Origin: Acidimicrobiia bacterium
Lineage (GTDB): Bacteria > Actinomycetota > Acidimicrobiia > Acidimicrobiales > CAIXPF01
Length of the DNA stretch: 64,000 bases
NCBI GenBank assembly: GCA_947476745.1
Contig: CANJRG010000011.1
Coordinates: 1 to 64,000 of the forward strand
Direction of reading: 5' to 3'
Part shown: piece after piece, positions 1 to 8,063 of the stretch
Layout: each line of letters opens with the position of its first letter
Position numbering within the stretch: position 1 is the stretch's first letter
The notes under the pieces: generated by a model
Databases searched by the model: none
What the model saw: only the letters and a program-made list of their open reading frames with translations
What the model was told of the DNA's origin: nothing
Translations under genes and position numbers: made by a program

Positions 1-1004
1 GCCACGAAGCCGACCGGTCGGCCGTCAAGGCGGGCCAGGGTGGTGACGATGTTGCGGGCGAAGCGGGCCTTGAGCTCGAAGGTCGAGCCACGGTCGGCGA
101 GCAGGTCGATCACCTTGCGGATGTCGTAGCCCTTGCGCTGATCGGTGGGCACGAGCTCCAGCAGGGCGTCGTCGGCCCGGTCGGCGGGGTCGTCGCAGGG
201 CACGATCGGCAAGGGCTGGGTGGCGTTCGACGGGAGGTAGGACAGGAACCTGCGGATCGCGTCCATCGCCGCGGCGTCGTCGTCGACCACGAGGTCGGCG
301 AGGCCGTGGGTGTCCGCCTGGACGGCGGGGCCCCCGAGCTCGTCGTTGGTGAGGCTCTGGCCGGTTGCGGCCTTGACCAGCGCCGGCCCGGCGATGCCCA
401 TCGTGGCGTTGCGGGTCATGACCACGAAGTCGCACATCCCGGCGAAGTTGGTGGGTCCGGCGAACCCGGCGCCGAGCATGGCCGCGCACTGCGGGACCCA
501 GCCCGACATGCGGGCCATGGCGGCGAAGGTGCCCACCGCCCCCGGGTTGTTGCCGGCGGCGGCGAAGTGCCGCGAGTCGAGCCCGTCCTGGATGCGGTGG
601 CCGCCGCCCTCGAGCAGGAGCACCAACGGATGGCCGTGTTCGAGGGCGTCGTGGGTGGCCCGGGCGTGCTTCTCACCGCCGTTCTTGCCGTTGGAGCCGC
701 CGTACATGGTGAAGTCGAAGGACACCACCGACGCCGGCCGGCCGTCGATGTCCACGGTGCCGGTGACCACCCCGTCGCCGGGGGCGTCGAGGTCCTCGGT
801 GAAGGCCGTCTCGCGGGCCGGCTCGATGAGGGACCCGAACTCGACGAAGCTGCCGGGGTCGGCGAGCGCCGTCACCCGCTCGCGGGCGGTGAGCTTGCCA
901 CGGGCGTGCTGTTTGGCCACGGCATCGGGTCGTGACCCGTCGAGGCCGCGGGCGCGTTTGGCCTCGACCCGGTCGAGTTCGGCGAGCAGTTCCTCGGCGC
1001 TCAT
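1..1004 (-). CDS. Acyl-CoA carboxylase carboxyltransferase (beta) subunit, C-terminus cut by window edge
   Basis: Biotin-dependent carboxyltransferase of the propionyl/acetyl-CoA carboxylase beta family, which moves CO2 from carboxybiotin to an acyl-CoA in the cytoplasm. The N-terminal residues (MSAEELLAELDRVEAKRARG) and the following KQHARGKLTARERV are the usual opening of this family. Downstream come a Gly-rich crotonase-fold stretch (GGSNGKNGGEKHARA), LLEGGGHRIQDG and GAGFAGPTNFAGM. About 334 of the usual 500 or so residues are present, and the frame is open to base 1. The ATG overlaps the TGA of the upstream LLM oxidoreductase by four bases, so the two are probably translationally coupled. 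Acyl specificity cannot be read from this fragment. Confidence 0.9.
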   Translation of the reverse strand, partial: MSAEELLAELDRVEAKRARGLDGSRPDAVAKQHARGKLTARERVTALADPGSFVEFGSLIEPARETAFTEDLDAPGDGVVTGTVDIDGRPASVVSFDFTMYGGSNGKNGGEKHARATHDALEHGHPLVLLLEGGGHRIQDGLDSRHFAAAGNNPGAVGTFAAMARMSGWVPQCAAMLGAGFAGPTNFAGMCDFVVMTRNATMGIAGPALVKAATGQSLTNDELGGPAVQADTHGLADLVVDDDAAAMDAIRRFLSYLPSNATQPLPIVPCDDPADRADDALLELVPTDQRKGYDIRKVIDLLADRGSTFELKARFARNIVTTLARLDGRPVGFV

Positions 1005-1984
1005 CGGCCGACCTCCGTTCGGGCGACCGCACCGAGGGTGCGCAGGCCGCCGGGGTCGATCGCCAGCGAGGGGTTCACCGCCACCTCGGCACCGGTGGCG
1101 GTGAAGGCGTCGATGCGGGCGCGGACCTGCTCGGCGGTCCCGAACCCGAGCACCTTGGTCAGCATCTCGTAGGGGATGAGGCCCCGGATGGTGCGGGCGT
1201 TGCCGGCGGCGTCGGCGGCGTCCACCACGGAGCGAAAGCCCTGGGCGGCGATGGCGTCGCGGTAGCCGGGGGCGCGCACGTAGCCGGAGAGGAACCGGGC
1301 ACCCCATGCCAGGGCGTCCTCGTCGGGATCGACGCAGCAGTGGACCCACACCGTGACCGGCGGGCAGGGCCGGCCGGTCTCCGCAGCCCCGGCGGCCACC
1401 CGCTCCATCAGCTCGGGCACCTGTTCGGCACCGCAGAGGTTGAGCGCAACCCGGTCTGCCACCCGCCCGGCGAGGTGCAGCATGCGGGGGCCGAGGGCGG
1501 CGAGGCCGAGGCGGAGATCGACGGGGCCGAGGCCGTTGACGAAGCCGTGCGAGCGGGCTTGGGGGTGGTCGACGTCGGTGCGTTCGCCGGCTGCGGCCTG
1601 GCGGGCCGCCAGGAACAACGCCTCGGTGCCGGCCACGGTGGCCACCCCACGACCGTGCCAGCCATCGGTCATGGCCGGGCTCGACGCGCCGACCAGCATC
1701 TCGATGGGCTCGGCCATGCCGAGGCCGCGCAGGGTGGCTGCGGCCATGGCCAGCTGCGGCCCGGTGCGCAGCAGCGACGGCATGGGCCCGATGCCGACCT
1801 GCAGTTCGGGCAGCTCGGCGTGCACCCGGGTCATGAACACCAGCGGGTCGAGCTTGAAGGTCTCCCCGATCCATACCCGTCGGTATCCCATGCCGGCGGC
1901 CGAGCGGGCCACCTCCAGGAACCCGGAGACGGGCAGATCGGCGGACAGCCCGATGGAGACGTCGATGTTCGAGGCGGCGACCAT
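1001..1984 (-). CDS. LLM-class (luciferase-like) F420-dependent oxidoreductase
   Basis: A 327-residue TIM-barrel flavin/F420 oxidoreductase of the luciferase-like monooxygenase superfamily. Visible family features are the N-terminal IDVSIGLSADLPVSGFLEVA strand-helix unit, GYRRVWIGETF, the central VGIGPMPSLLRTGPQLA segment and the C-terminal GTAEQVRARIDAF helix seen in F420-dependent members. The ATG at 1984 was chosen because a TAGGGT hexamer ends seven bases upstream and no other in-frame start fits as well. Its stop overlaps the start of the carboxyltransferase gene, so it leads a two-gene unit. F420 rather than FMN use is an inference from the actinobacterial setting; the substrate is unknown. 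Confidence 0.85.
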   Translation of the reverse strand: MVAASNIDVSIGLSADLPVSGFLEVARSAAGMGYRRVWIGETFKLDPLVFMTRVHAELPELQVGIGPMPSLLRTGPQLAMAAATLRGLGMAEPIEMLVGASSPAMTDGWHGRGVATVAGTEALFLAARQAAAGERTDVDHPQARSHGFVNGLGPVDLRLGLAALGPRMLHLAGRVADRVALNLCGAEQVPELMERVAAGAAETGRPCPPVTVWVHCCVDPDEDALAWGARFLSGYVRAPGYRDAIAAQGFRSVVDAADAAGNARTIRGLIPYEMLTKVLGFGTAEQVRARIDAFTATGAEVAVNPSLAIDPGGLRTLGAVARTEVGR

Positions 1985-1991
1985 GACGGCG

Positions 1992-1997
1992 ACCCTA
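1992..1997 (-). promoter_or_regulatory. -10 element of a leaderless promoter for the LLM oxidoreductase
   Basis: TAGGGT on the minus strand, followed by seven bases and then the ATG at 1984. The spacing puts transcription start at or next to the start codon. Confidence 0.55.
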
Positions 1998-2107
1998 GCT
2001 GGCCCGCTGGTTGGGCTGAACCGTTCGGCTGACCGTCCTGTCGGTGCGGCCGGCCAGCCCGGCTGGACGGCCGCACCGCCGCGGCGGAGCACAGCGGCTC
2101 GTCCCGC

Positions 2108-2113
2108 TACCCT
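2108..2113 (+). promoter_or_regulatory. -10 element of a leaderless promoter for the CoA transferase
   Basis: TACCCT followed by six bases and then the GTG at 2120. It supports that GTG as the start and a transcript without a 5' leader. It diverges from the LLM promoter about 110 bases away. Confidence 0.55.
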
Positions 2114-2119
2114 GCCGTC

Positions 2120-3253
2120 GTGCCTACGACCGAGGACAAGCCCGCCCCCCTTGCCGACATCCGGGTGCTCGACCTGGCCACCGTGTTCGCCGGACCGGGT
2201 TGTGCCCGGCACCTCGCCGACTTCGGTGCCGACGTCATCAAGATCGAGCGGCCCGACGGCGGCGACACCAGCCGCAACGTCGGCTGGCGGGATCCCGCCG
2301 ATGGCCAGACCCTGTTCTGGAAGTTCGCCAACCGCAACAAGCGGACCGTCGTACTGGACCTCAAGGGCGACGAGGGCAAGCGGCGGTTGCTGCAGCTGGT
2401 GGAGACGGCCGACGTCCTGGTCGAGAACTTTCGGCCGGGCAAGCTCGAAGCGCTGGGCCTGGGGCCCGACGTGTTGTGGCAGCACAACCCGAAGCTGGTC
2501 ATCACCCGGGTCACCGGGTTCGGTCAGACCGGCCCGTACCGCAACCGGCCGGGCTTCGCCACGGTGGCCGAGGCCATGGCCGGATTCGCCGGGCTGAACG
2601 GTGAGGCCGGCCGGCCGCCGCTGCTGCCCCCCATCGCCCTCACCGACGAGCTGACCGCGGTTGTCGGCGCCTTCGCCACCATGGTGGCCCTGCACGCCGG
2701 GGTGGGCCAGGTGGTCGATGTGAGCCTGGTTGAATCGTTGCTGCAGATGATGGGACCGCTGGTCTCCGCCTACGGCGCGTTGGGCTACCTCATGCCGCGG
2801 ATGGGTTCCCGCCTGCCCTACACGGTGCCGCGTTCGTGTTACCAGTGCTCCGACGAGCGTTGGGTGGCGGTGTCGACCACGGCCGATGCCGTGGCGCGAC
2901 GGGTGATGAACCTCATCGGGGTGGGTGCGGAGGAGCGCTTCGCCAGCTTCGACGGCCGCACGGCCAACGCCGACGAACTCGACGAGCTGATGGCGCAGTG
3001 GATGGCGCAGCGCACCGCGGTCGAGGCGGTGGCGGCGTTCGAGGAGGCCGAGGCCGCAGCAGCGATCGTCTACGACATGGCCGATATCTTCGCCGACGAT
3101 CACCTGCGCGCCCGCGGGGCCATCGTCGAGGTCGGCGGACTGGCCCAGCAGGGTCTCATCGCCCAGCTGTCGGCCACGCCGGGCCGCCTGCGCTGGTCCG
3201 GCCGGACGCTCGGGGCGGACACCGACGAGGTCCTCGCCGAGCTGGGCGACTGA
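2120..3253 (+). CDS. CaiB/BaiF family (class III) CoA transferase
   Basis: A 377-residue class III CoA transferase, which exchanges CoA between an acyl-CoA and a free acid through an aspartyl anhydride. It opens with LADIRVLDLATVFAGPGCAR, followed by LADFGADVIKIERPDGGD and GRRNKRTV-like NRNKRTVVLDLKGDEG; ADVLVENFRPG and VTGFGQTGPY complete the standard set. The catalytic Asp is expected near residue 170, about where ALTDELTAVVG lies. The protein is slightly shorter than many homologues (about 390-400). The neighbouring crotonase, thioesterase and dehydratase genes point to acyl-CoA breakdown, but the acid used is not evident. Confidence 0.9.
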   Translation: MPTTEDKPAPLADIRVLDLATVFAGPGCARHLADFGADVIKIERPDGGDTSRNVGWRDPADGQTLFWKFANRNKRTVVLDLKGDEGKRRLLQLVETADVLVENFRPGKLEALGLGPDVLWQHNPKLVITRVTGFGQTGPYRNRPGFATVAEAMAGFAGLNGEAGRPPLLPPIALTDELTAVVGAFATMVALHAGVGQVVDVSLVESLLQMMGPLVSAYGALGYLMPRMGSRLPYTVPRSCYQCSDERWVAVSTTADAVARRVMNLIGVGAEERFASFDGRTANADELDELMAQWMAQRTAVEAVAAFEEAEAAAAIVYDMADIFADDHLRARGAIVEVGGLAQQGLIAQLSATPGRLRWSGRTLGADTDEVLAELGD

Positions 3254-3296
3254 TCGCGACGATGGGTACGGACTCCGGGTCCTGCCGCTCGGGTCC

Positions 3297-3314
3297 GGCC
3301 CGGTCGCCCGGGCC
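3297..3314. terminator. GC hairpin between convergent genes
   Basis: GGCCCGG, a four-base loop and CCGGGCC lie between the convergent CoA transferase and thioesterase-like genes. There is no T run, so termination is only suggested by position. The rest of the 145-base gap shows nothing else. Confidence 0.35.
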
Positions 3315-3398
3315 CCGGCGACAGAGGTCGTGGCCCGTCCGGCCGGAGCGCACCGTTCGAGCGGGCCCGGGTGGCAGGTTGCCGGGGGCAGGGTGGTG

Positions 3399-4211
3399 TC
3401 AGCGTGCGGCGATGAACGTGCCCTGCACCACGACCCGTTCCTGGCCGCTGAGGTGGACCCGACCGGTGGCAGTGCGGTCGGTGAGCTGCAACGCGGTGGC
3501 CGTCGAGCGGTAGGGCCCGGAGCGGTCTGCGGCGAGGTAGTACAGATGTAGTAGTTGCAGCGAGGACCCGGGCCCGGCGAGGTGCAGCGCAGCCTCCTCG
3601 GTGGCCATTGCACTGACCCCGCCCTGGATCGAGCCGGTGCTGTTGCGGATGAGGGGCCGTAGGTCGAATTCGACGACGCCGGGGGCGCCGCGGAAGAAGC
3701 CGATGGTCTCGGCCAACGGCGCCGACAGCGACTCCTCGCCCTCGCCGAAGTGTCGTGGCTGGTCGACGCCGACCGCCGCCAGGGTGCCCTCACGCCAGGG
3801 GAGCCGGCTGTAGGTCGTCTCCACGTAGGCGATGACCTGGCCACCGCTGCTCACGGTGGTCTCCGACACGACGATGTTCTTGCCGGCGCGCACCAGCCGG
3901 GTCACGCCCTCGGCGGTGCTGGCGGGTTCGGCCTCGCCGACGCGGTGGGTGGCCATGTCGAAGGTCGCGGTCCAGTCCGGCTGGGTGATCCCCACCGACA
4001 TCACCCCGGCGGCCATGTCGACCATGGTGGCGATCGCCGAGAGCCTGTAACGGCCGTCGACGAACAGCTCGGCGGTCAGCGGCATCGAGCTGTAGAGCAC
4101 GCCGGGCTCACGCTCGTCGGGGACAAGCGAGATGTACAGCCGGCGCAGCACGTGGCCGGGCGGCGGGTACTCCCTCGCTGGCTTGGTGTTCTCGGCTGGC
4201 TTGGTGTTCAT
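3399..4211 (-). CDS. Thioesterase-like (hot-dog fold) protein
   Basis: A 270-residue protein that appears to hold two hot-dog domains. The first has TMVDMAAGVMSVGI and WTATFDMATHRVGEAEP; the second has NSTGSIQGGVSAMATEEAAL, which resembles the active-site helix of PaaI-type thioesterases (N-x-x-G-x-x-x-G). The role is probably acyl-CoA hydrolysis, or a scaffold for it. The ATG at 4211 overlaps the TGA of the crotonase gene by four bases, so it is the second gene of that operon. The substrate is unknown. Confidence 0.75.
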   Translation of the reverse strand: MNTKPAENTKPAREYPPPGHVLRRLYISLVPDEREPGVLYSSMPLTAELFVDGRYRLSAIATMVDMAAGVMSVGITQPDWTATFDMATHRVGEAEPASTAEGVTRLVRAGKNIVVSETTVSSGGQVIAYVETTYSRLPWREGTLAAVGVDQPRHFGEGEESLSAPLAETIGFFRGAPGVVEFDLRPLIRNSTGSIQGGVSAMATEEAALHLAGPGSSLQLLHLYYLAADRSGPYRSTATALQLTDRTATGRVHLSGQERVVVQGTFIAAR

Positions 4212-5053
4212 GACCCGAGCCAGGTGTTGAACTGTGGTGCGCGCTTCTGCAGGAACGCCGAGCCACCCTCGGCCGCGTCGGGGTGGTGATCGGCCATCGG
4301 GGTGCGCACGGCGATGTCGTCGAGCGCCTGGTTCCAGCTCAGGTCGGCGGCGTTGTAGGTGGCCCGCTTCAGTAGCCGCATGGCCACCTGCGGACCGTTG
4401 GCCAGCTCGATCGCGAGGTCCATCGCGGCGCGGTGCAGGTCGTCGAGATCGACGACCTCGTTGACCAGGCCCAGTTCGGCGGCCTCGTCGGCGGTGACGA
4501 TGCGCTTGCGGAACATGAAGTCCATCGCGCGGGCCAGGCCGAGGTGTTGCACCAGCAGGTAATGGCCGCCCTCGTCGGGTAGCAGGCCGTAGCGCAGGGT
4601 CCCGCTGCCCAGCTTCGCCCCCCGGGCGGCGATCCGGAAGTCGCAGCACAACGCCAGGGAGAGCCCGGTCTGGATGGCGAAGCCGTTGATGGCGGCGACG
4701 GTCATCTTGTTGAGGTTGCGAACCGCCTGGTTGAGCCCCTGGGACACCGTGCGCAGCGCGTCGTAGGTGCCCAGTGCGTGTTCGTGGCCGGGGTTGAGCC
4801 GAGCGGTGGCGACGGGCAGGTCCTCGCGATACTCGGGGCCGATGGTGTCGCCGGCGCAGAAGCCGTTCCCGGTGCCGGTGAACACCACGACCCGCACCGA
4901 GTCGTCCATCTGTGCCTGGGTGAGCACCTCGATGAGGTCTCGTTTCATGGCCGAGCTGGTGCCGTTGAGCCGCTCGGGCCGGTTGAAGGTGATCAGCTCG
5001 ATGCCCAGGTCGTGCCCGGTCACCTCGAAGCCGCAGTAGGTCCCCGTCTGCAT
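4208..5053 (-). CDS. Enoyl-CoA hydratase/isomerase (crotonase) family protein
   Basis: A 281-residue crotonase-fold protein. It has FNRPERLNGTSSAM near the N-terminus, the oxyanion-hole strand VRVVVFTGTGNGFCAGDT, and the second oxyanion segment MTVAAINGFAIQTGLSLAL followed by CDFRIAARGAKLG. In hydratases the catalytic Glu follows in the next helix; here LRYGLLPDEGGHYLL carries a D-E pair at that place. The ATG is preceded by a TAGGTT hexamer six bases upstream. It is the first gene of an operon with the thioesterase. Hydratase, isomerase and hydrolase activities cannot be told apart from sequence alone. Confidence 0.9.
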   Translation of the reverse strand: MQTGTYCGFEVTGHDLGIELITFNRPERLNGTSSAMKRDLIEVLTQAQMDDSVRVVVFTGTGNGFCAGDTIGPEYREDLPVATARLNPGHEHALGTYDALRTVSQGLNQAVRNLNKMTVAAINGFAIQTGLSLALCCDFRIAARGAKLGSGTLRYGLLPDEGGHYLLVQHLGLARAMDFMFRKRIVTADEAAELGLVNEVVDLDDLHRAAMDLAIELANGPQVAMRLLKRATYNAADLSWNQALDDIAVRTPMADHHPDAAEGGSAFLQKRAPQFNTWLGS

Positions 5054-5059
5054 GGCCGC

Positions 5060-5065
5060 AACCTA
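5060..5065 (-). promoter_or_regulatory. -10 element of a leaderless promoter for the crotonase operon
   Basis: TAGGTT on the minus strand, a six-base spacer, then the ATG at 5053. Confidence 0.55.
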
Positions 5066-5151
5066 GTTGCTGCAGCGCGGCCGCTCATGGCGGCTTCGGC
5101 TGGTCGAGGGTGCGGTTGCACGGGCCCGGTACGGCGCACGGTGCCGAGCGG

Positions 5152-5157
5152 TACGAT
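5152..5157 (+). promoter_or_regulatory. -10 element of a leaderless promoter for the dehydratase pair
   Basis: TACGAT with a seven-base spacer to the GTG at 5165. An in-frame ATG at 5156 overlaps the hexamer itself, so the GTG is preferred as the start. Confidence 0.55.
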
Positions 5158-5164
5158 GCGCGGC

Positions 5165-5659
5165 GTGTCGACAACCTCCCTGATACCGGCCGAGACCGCG
5201 GCCCGGGTGGGCGAGCTGCTCGCGCCGCCGGTCACCGTCACCGTCACGGCCGAAGGCTCGCAGCGTTACGCCCAAGCCGTCGGTGACCTGAACCCGATCT
5301 ACTTCGACGAGGCCGCGGCCCGGGCCGCGGGCTATCGCAGCGTGGTCGTCCCGCCCACCTACGTCGCCTACGCCCTGGTGCAGGGCCGGGCCCTGCACGA
5401 CATCGGCACCGACGGGCTCTTCGTCGGGGACCAGCCGATCCGTCTGGAGGTCGCCCGGATCATGTTCGGCGGCGAGGAGTGGGACTTCGTGGCACCGGTG
5501 CACGTCGGCGACGTCATCACCGGCGAGGCCCGCCTGGCGGCGATCGACCAGAAAGACGGCAGCAAGGGTCCCTTCGTGCGCATCACCCGGGAGATCACCT
5601 ACCGCACCGCCTCCGGTGAGGTCGTGGCCCGGACCCGCCAGATCGGTATCGCCCGATGA
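5165..5659 (+). CDS. FAS1-like / MaoC-type dehydratase subunit (HadA-like)
   Basis: A 164-residue hot-dog protein of the FAS1_DH/MaoC N-terminal type. VTAEGSQRYAQAVGDLNPIY, DEAAARAAGYRSVVVPPTY, the PIRLEVARIMFGGEEWDFVA strand and a C-terminal EITYRTASGEVVARTRQIGI are typical of the non-catalytic partner in two-subunit 3-hydroxyacyl dehydratases such as mycobacterial HadA. The next gene overlaps by four bases and encodes the other half. Together they should hydrate or dehydrate a 3-hydroxyacyl thioester. The GTG start was chosen from the -10 spacing. Confidence 0.8.
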   Translation: MSTTSLIPAETAARVGELLAPPVTVTVTAEGSQRYAQAVGDLNPIYFDEAAARAAGYRSVVVPPTYVAYALVQGRALHDIGTDGLFVGDQPIRLEVARIMFGGEEWDFVAPVHVGDVITGEARLAAIDQKDGSKGPFVRITREITYRTASGEVVARTRQIGIAR

Positions 5660-6084
5660 GCGCCGCTCAGCCCTACGCCGACGAACTGGCGCCCGGTGCC
5701 GTCCTGCCGACGGTTCTTCGCAACGCCAGCCGGGTGCAGCTGTTCCTCTACAGCGCCGCCACCTGGAACCCGCACCGGATCCACTACGACGTGGACTACG
5801 CCCGCTTCGAGGGCCATCCCGACATCATCGTGCACGGCCCGCTGCAGGGCGCCTGGCTGTCCCAGTACGTCACCGACTGGGCCGGCCCGGCGGGCCGGAT
5901 GCGGTCCCTGCAGTGGCAGAACCGGGCCAGTGCTCTGCCCGAGCGGGACTACGAGTTCCACGGCCGGGTCACCGCGGTCGACGGCGACCTGGTCACGCTC
6001 GAGGTCTGGGAGCAGGACCCCGACGGCAACGTGCTGATGCCGGGCGAGGCCGTGGTGCAGCTGCCCCGACGGGATCGGGGCTGA
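5656..6084 (+). CDS. MaoC-like dehydratase catalytic subunit (HadB-like)
   Basis: A 142-residue hot-dog protein with the hydratase-2 signature region: LFLYSAATWNPHRIHYDVDY contains the D/N...H dyad expected at the active site, and DIIVHGPLQGAWLSQYV follows it. It overlaps the upstream FAS1-like gene (ATGA), the arrangement seen for the HadA-HadB heterodimer. The pair may act in fatty acid elongation or in acyl-CoA catabolism; the surrounding genes favour catabolism. Confidence 0.8.
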   Translation: MSAAQPYADELAPGAVLPTVLRNASRVQLFLYSAATWNPHRIHYDVDYARFEGHPDIIVHGPLQGAWLSQYVTDWAGPAGRMRSLQWQNRASALPERDYEFHGRVTAVDGDLVTLEVWEQDPDGNVLMPGEAVVQLPRRDRG

Positions 6085-6239
6085 GCGAGCCGGGGCCTGA
6101 CCCGGGTTCACCGGGATCCGGTTCGTCCGACCCGGGTTCGTCGGGTTCGCGGGGGTCGGGTTCGTCCGGGCCCGGGGGTGGGGCGACCGGGACCGCGGCC
6201 GGCCGGTCCGGCCTGGTCACCTGGGCGCCCGCCCTGGTG

Positions 6240-7058
6240 ATGGCTGGGGCGGTCACGCAGTACGTCGGGGCGGCGTTGGCGGTGGGGTTGTTCGGCCGCC
6301 TCGGTTCCCCGGCGGTGGCCTGGCTGCGCCTGTCGTGGTCGGCGTTGGCCCTGCTGGCGTGGCGCCGCCCACGCTGGCGCGCCACGACCCGCCGGCAACG
6401 GATCGACCTGGCCTGCTTCGGCGCGGCCCTGGGGCTGATGAACCTGTCGTTCTACCTGGCGATCGCCCGGCTGCCGCTGGGGACCGCGGTGGCCATCGAG
6501 TTCAGCGGGCCGATCAGCGTTGCGGCGTTGGGCAGCCGGCGGCCACGCGACCTGGTGGCGGTGGCGCTGGCCGGATCTGGGGTGGTGCTGTTGGCCGATG
6601 TGGAATGGGCGGGCAACGCCGCCGGGGTCGCGTTCGCGCTCGCCTCGGCGGTGATGTGGGCCGGCTACATCGTGTGGGGTCGCCGGGTCAGCGCCACCGG
6701 GGCCTCCGCCGGCCTTGACGGACTGGCCCGCTCGACGGCGTTCGCCGCCATGGTCGTTGCACCGGTCGGGCTGACCGGCCTGGCCGGCCACGGTCCGCTC
6801 GACGGGGCCTTTGCGTTGGCGGTGCTGGCCTGCGCCGCTGTGGCGTTGTGCTCCAACGTCGTCCCCTACGCCTTGGACCAGGTGGTTCTAGCCCGCGTCC
6901 CGGCGGCGCGGTTCGCGCTGCTGTCCACCCTGCTGCCGGTGACCGCGGCCCTGGTAGGTGCGGTGGCGCTCGGCCAGCGCCCGTCCACGACGGAAGCGGT
7001 CGGGGTGGCTGCGGTGGTGGCAGCGCTGGCGGTGCGGGGCAACGGGGCCTCGGGCTGA
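6240..7058 (+). CDS. EamA/RhtA-type transporter (probable amino acid or metabolite exporter)
   Basis: A polytopic membrane protein of the EamA (DMT) superfamily with about ten hydrophobic segments. LPLGTAVAIEFSGPISVAAL followed by SRRPRD is close to the RhtA threonine/homoserine exporter subgroup, and the second half repeats the fold (NVVPYALDQVVLARVPAARF). The ATG at 6240 is the first clear in-frame start (a GTG at 6237 is adjacent) and leaves 272 residues. The frame stays open upstream through a Gly/Ser-rich stretch (about 6100-6200) that I regard as non-coding. The substrate is unknown. Confidence 0.75.
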   Translation: MAGAVTQYVGAALAVGLFGRLGSPAVAWLRLSWSALALLAWRRPRWRATTRRQRIDLACFGAALGLMNLSFYLAIARLPLGTAVAIEFSGPISVAALGSRRPRDLVAVALAGSGVVLLADVEWAGNAAGVAFALASAVMWAGYIVWGRRVSATGASAGLDGLARSTAFAAMVVAPVGLTGLAGHGPLDGAFALAVLACAAVALCSNVVPYALDQVVLARVPAARFALLSTLLPVTAALVGAVALGQRPSTTEAVGVAAVVAALAVRGNGASG

Positions 7059-7082
7059 CATGAGCCGAACGGGCGCTACCTC

Positions 7083-7123
7083 GGGCTGACCGGAGCCGGC
7101 CGGGCGCCGGCACCGGTCAGCCC
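7083..7123. terminator. Long inverted repeat after the EamA gene
   Basis: GGGCTGACCGG and CCGGTCAGCCC form an 11-base perfect stem around a 19-base loop that itself contains GCCGGC/GCCGGC. It has no T run. It sits between the exporter and the thioesterase promoter. Confidence 0.45.
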
Positions 7124-7151
7124 GTGGTGGATCGTCCGGTTCCGGCCCGCC

Positions 7152-7157
7152 TACCGT
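7152..7157 (+). promoter_or_regulatory. -10 element of a leaderless promoter for tesB
   Basis: TACCGT, six bases, then the ATG at 7164. Confidence 0.55.
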
Positions 7158-7163
7158 TCATCC

Positions 7164-8057
7164 ATGGAATCGTCGCCCGAGTTCGAGGAGTTGCTCGACC
7201 TGCTCGACCTGCAGCCGAACGGCCTGAACGACCCGAACGACCGGCGCAGCTTCCGGGGCGGCTCGCCCAAGGGTCGTACCCGTGCCCTCTTCGGTGGCCA
7301 GCTGGTGGCCCAAGCCCTGATGGCGGCCGGCCGGACCACCCCGCAGGACCGGGTTCCCCACTCGTTGCACGCCTACTTCCTGCGGCCTGGTGACCCCACC
7401 AAGGTCTTGGAGTTCGCGGTCGAGGCCATCCGGGACGGGCGCAACTACCACCATCGACAGGTGGTCGTCACCCAGGAGGGCCGGGAGATCTTCCGGCAGC
7501 TGGCCGGCTTCACCGTCGACCAGCCCGGCCCGCACTACCAGGCCCTGACCGCCCAGCACGCCGACGCCGACGGGGTCGATCCGGCGGGTTTCACCGACTA
7601 CATCGGTTGGACGATGGCTGGCACGGACAACCCCGACCACCCGTGGCCGAGCGAGACCACCGCCATCGAGGTCACCTTCGAACAGGCGCCACCGGCGGAT
7701 CGGGGTGGTGTGGTGACGGGCCTGTTGCGGATGTGGATGCGGCTGCGTGGTTCCGTGCCGGGCTCGGACCCGCTGCTGCACGGCGCTCTGCTGGCGTGGA
7801 TGTCGGACAAGACGCTGGCCGATCTGGCCATCCTCTGCCATGGCCGTCGGTGGCTCGACACCGGGGTGACCTCGGTCAGCCTCGACCACAGCATGTGGTT
7901 CCACGAACCGGTCCGGGCCGACGGTTGGCTGCGCTTCGACCAGCAGGTCGATCACACCGCCGGTGGGCGGGGCCTGGTACGTGGCCGGTTCGTCACGCCG
8001 GACGGCCGGCAGGTGGCGGCCGCAGCCCAGGAGGCGGTGGTGGGCCTGCCTGACTGA
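7164..8057 (+). CDS. tesB: Acyl-CoA thioesterase II
   Basis: A 297-residue double hot-dog thioesterase that hydrolyses acyl-CoA to free acid and CoA. The first domain has LFGGQLVAQALMAAGRT and VPHSLHAYFLRPGD, the TesB hallmark. Domain two has DPLLHGALLAWMSD (with the catalytic Asp) and DTGVTSVSLDHSMWFHEPVR, which provides the Ser/Thr and His-rich motif. Length and motif order match Escherichia coli TesB. It is transcribed alone, convergent with the GGDEF-like gene. Confidence 0.93.
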   Translation: MESSPEFEELLDLLDLQPNGLNDPNDRRSFRGGSPKGRTRALFGGQLVAQALMAAGRTTPQDRVPHSLHAYFLRPGDPTKVLEFAVEAIRDGRNYHHRQVVVTQEGREIFRQLAGFTVDQPGPHYQALTAQHADADGVDPAGFTDYIGWTMAGTDNPDHPWPSETTAIEVTFEQAPPADRGGVVTGLLRMWMRLRGSVPGSDPLLHGALLAWMSDKTLADLAILCHGRRWLDTGVTSVSLDHSMWFHEPVRADGWLRFDQQVDHTAGGRGLVRGRFVTPDGRQVAAAAQEAVVGLPD

Positions 8058-8063
8058 CCGGGG

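Noticed and set aside
1001-3844. A 947-codon minus-strand frame
   Set aside because: Only 1001-1984 reads as a protein (LLM oxidoreductase). The rest is antisense to the CoA transferase.
6100-6236. Gly/Ser-rich N-terminal extension of the EamA transporter
   Set aside because: It overlaps or abuts the dehydratase gene, lacks a start with a ribosome binding site and is low-complexity.
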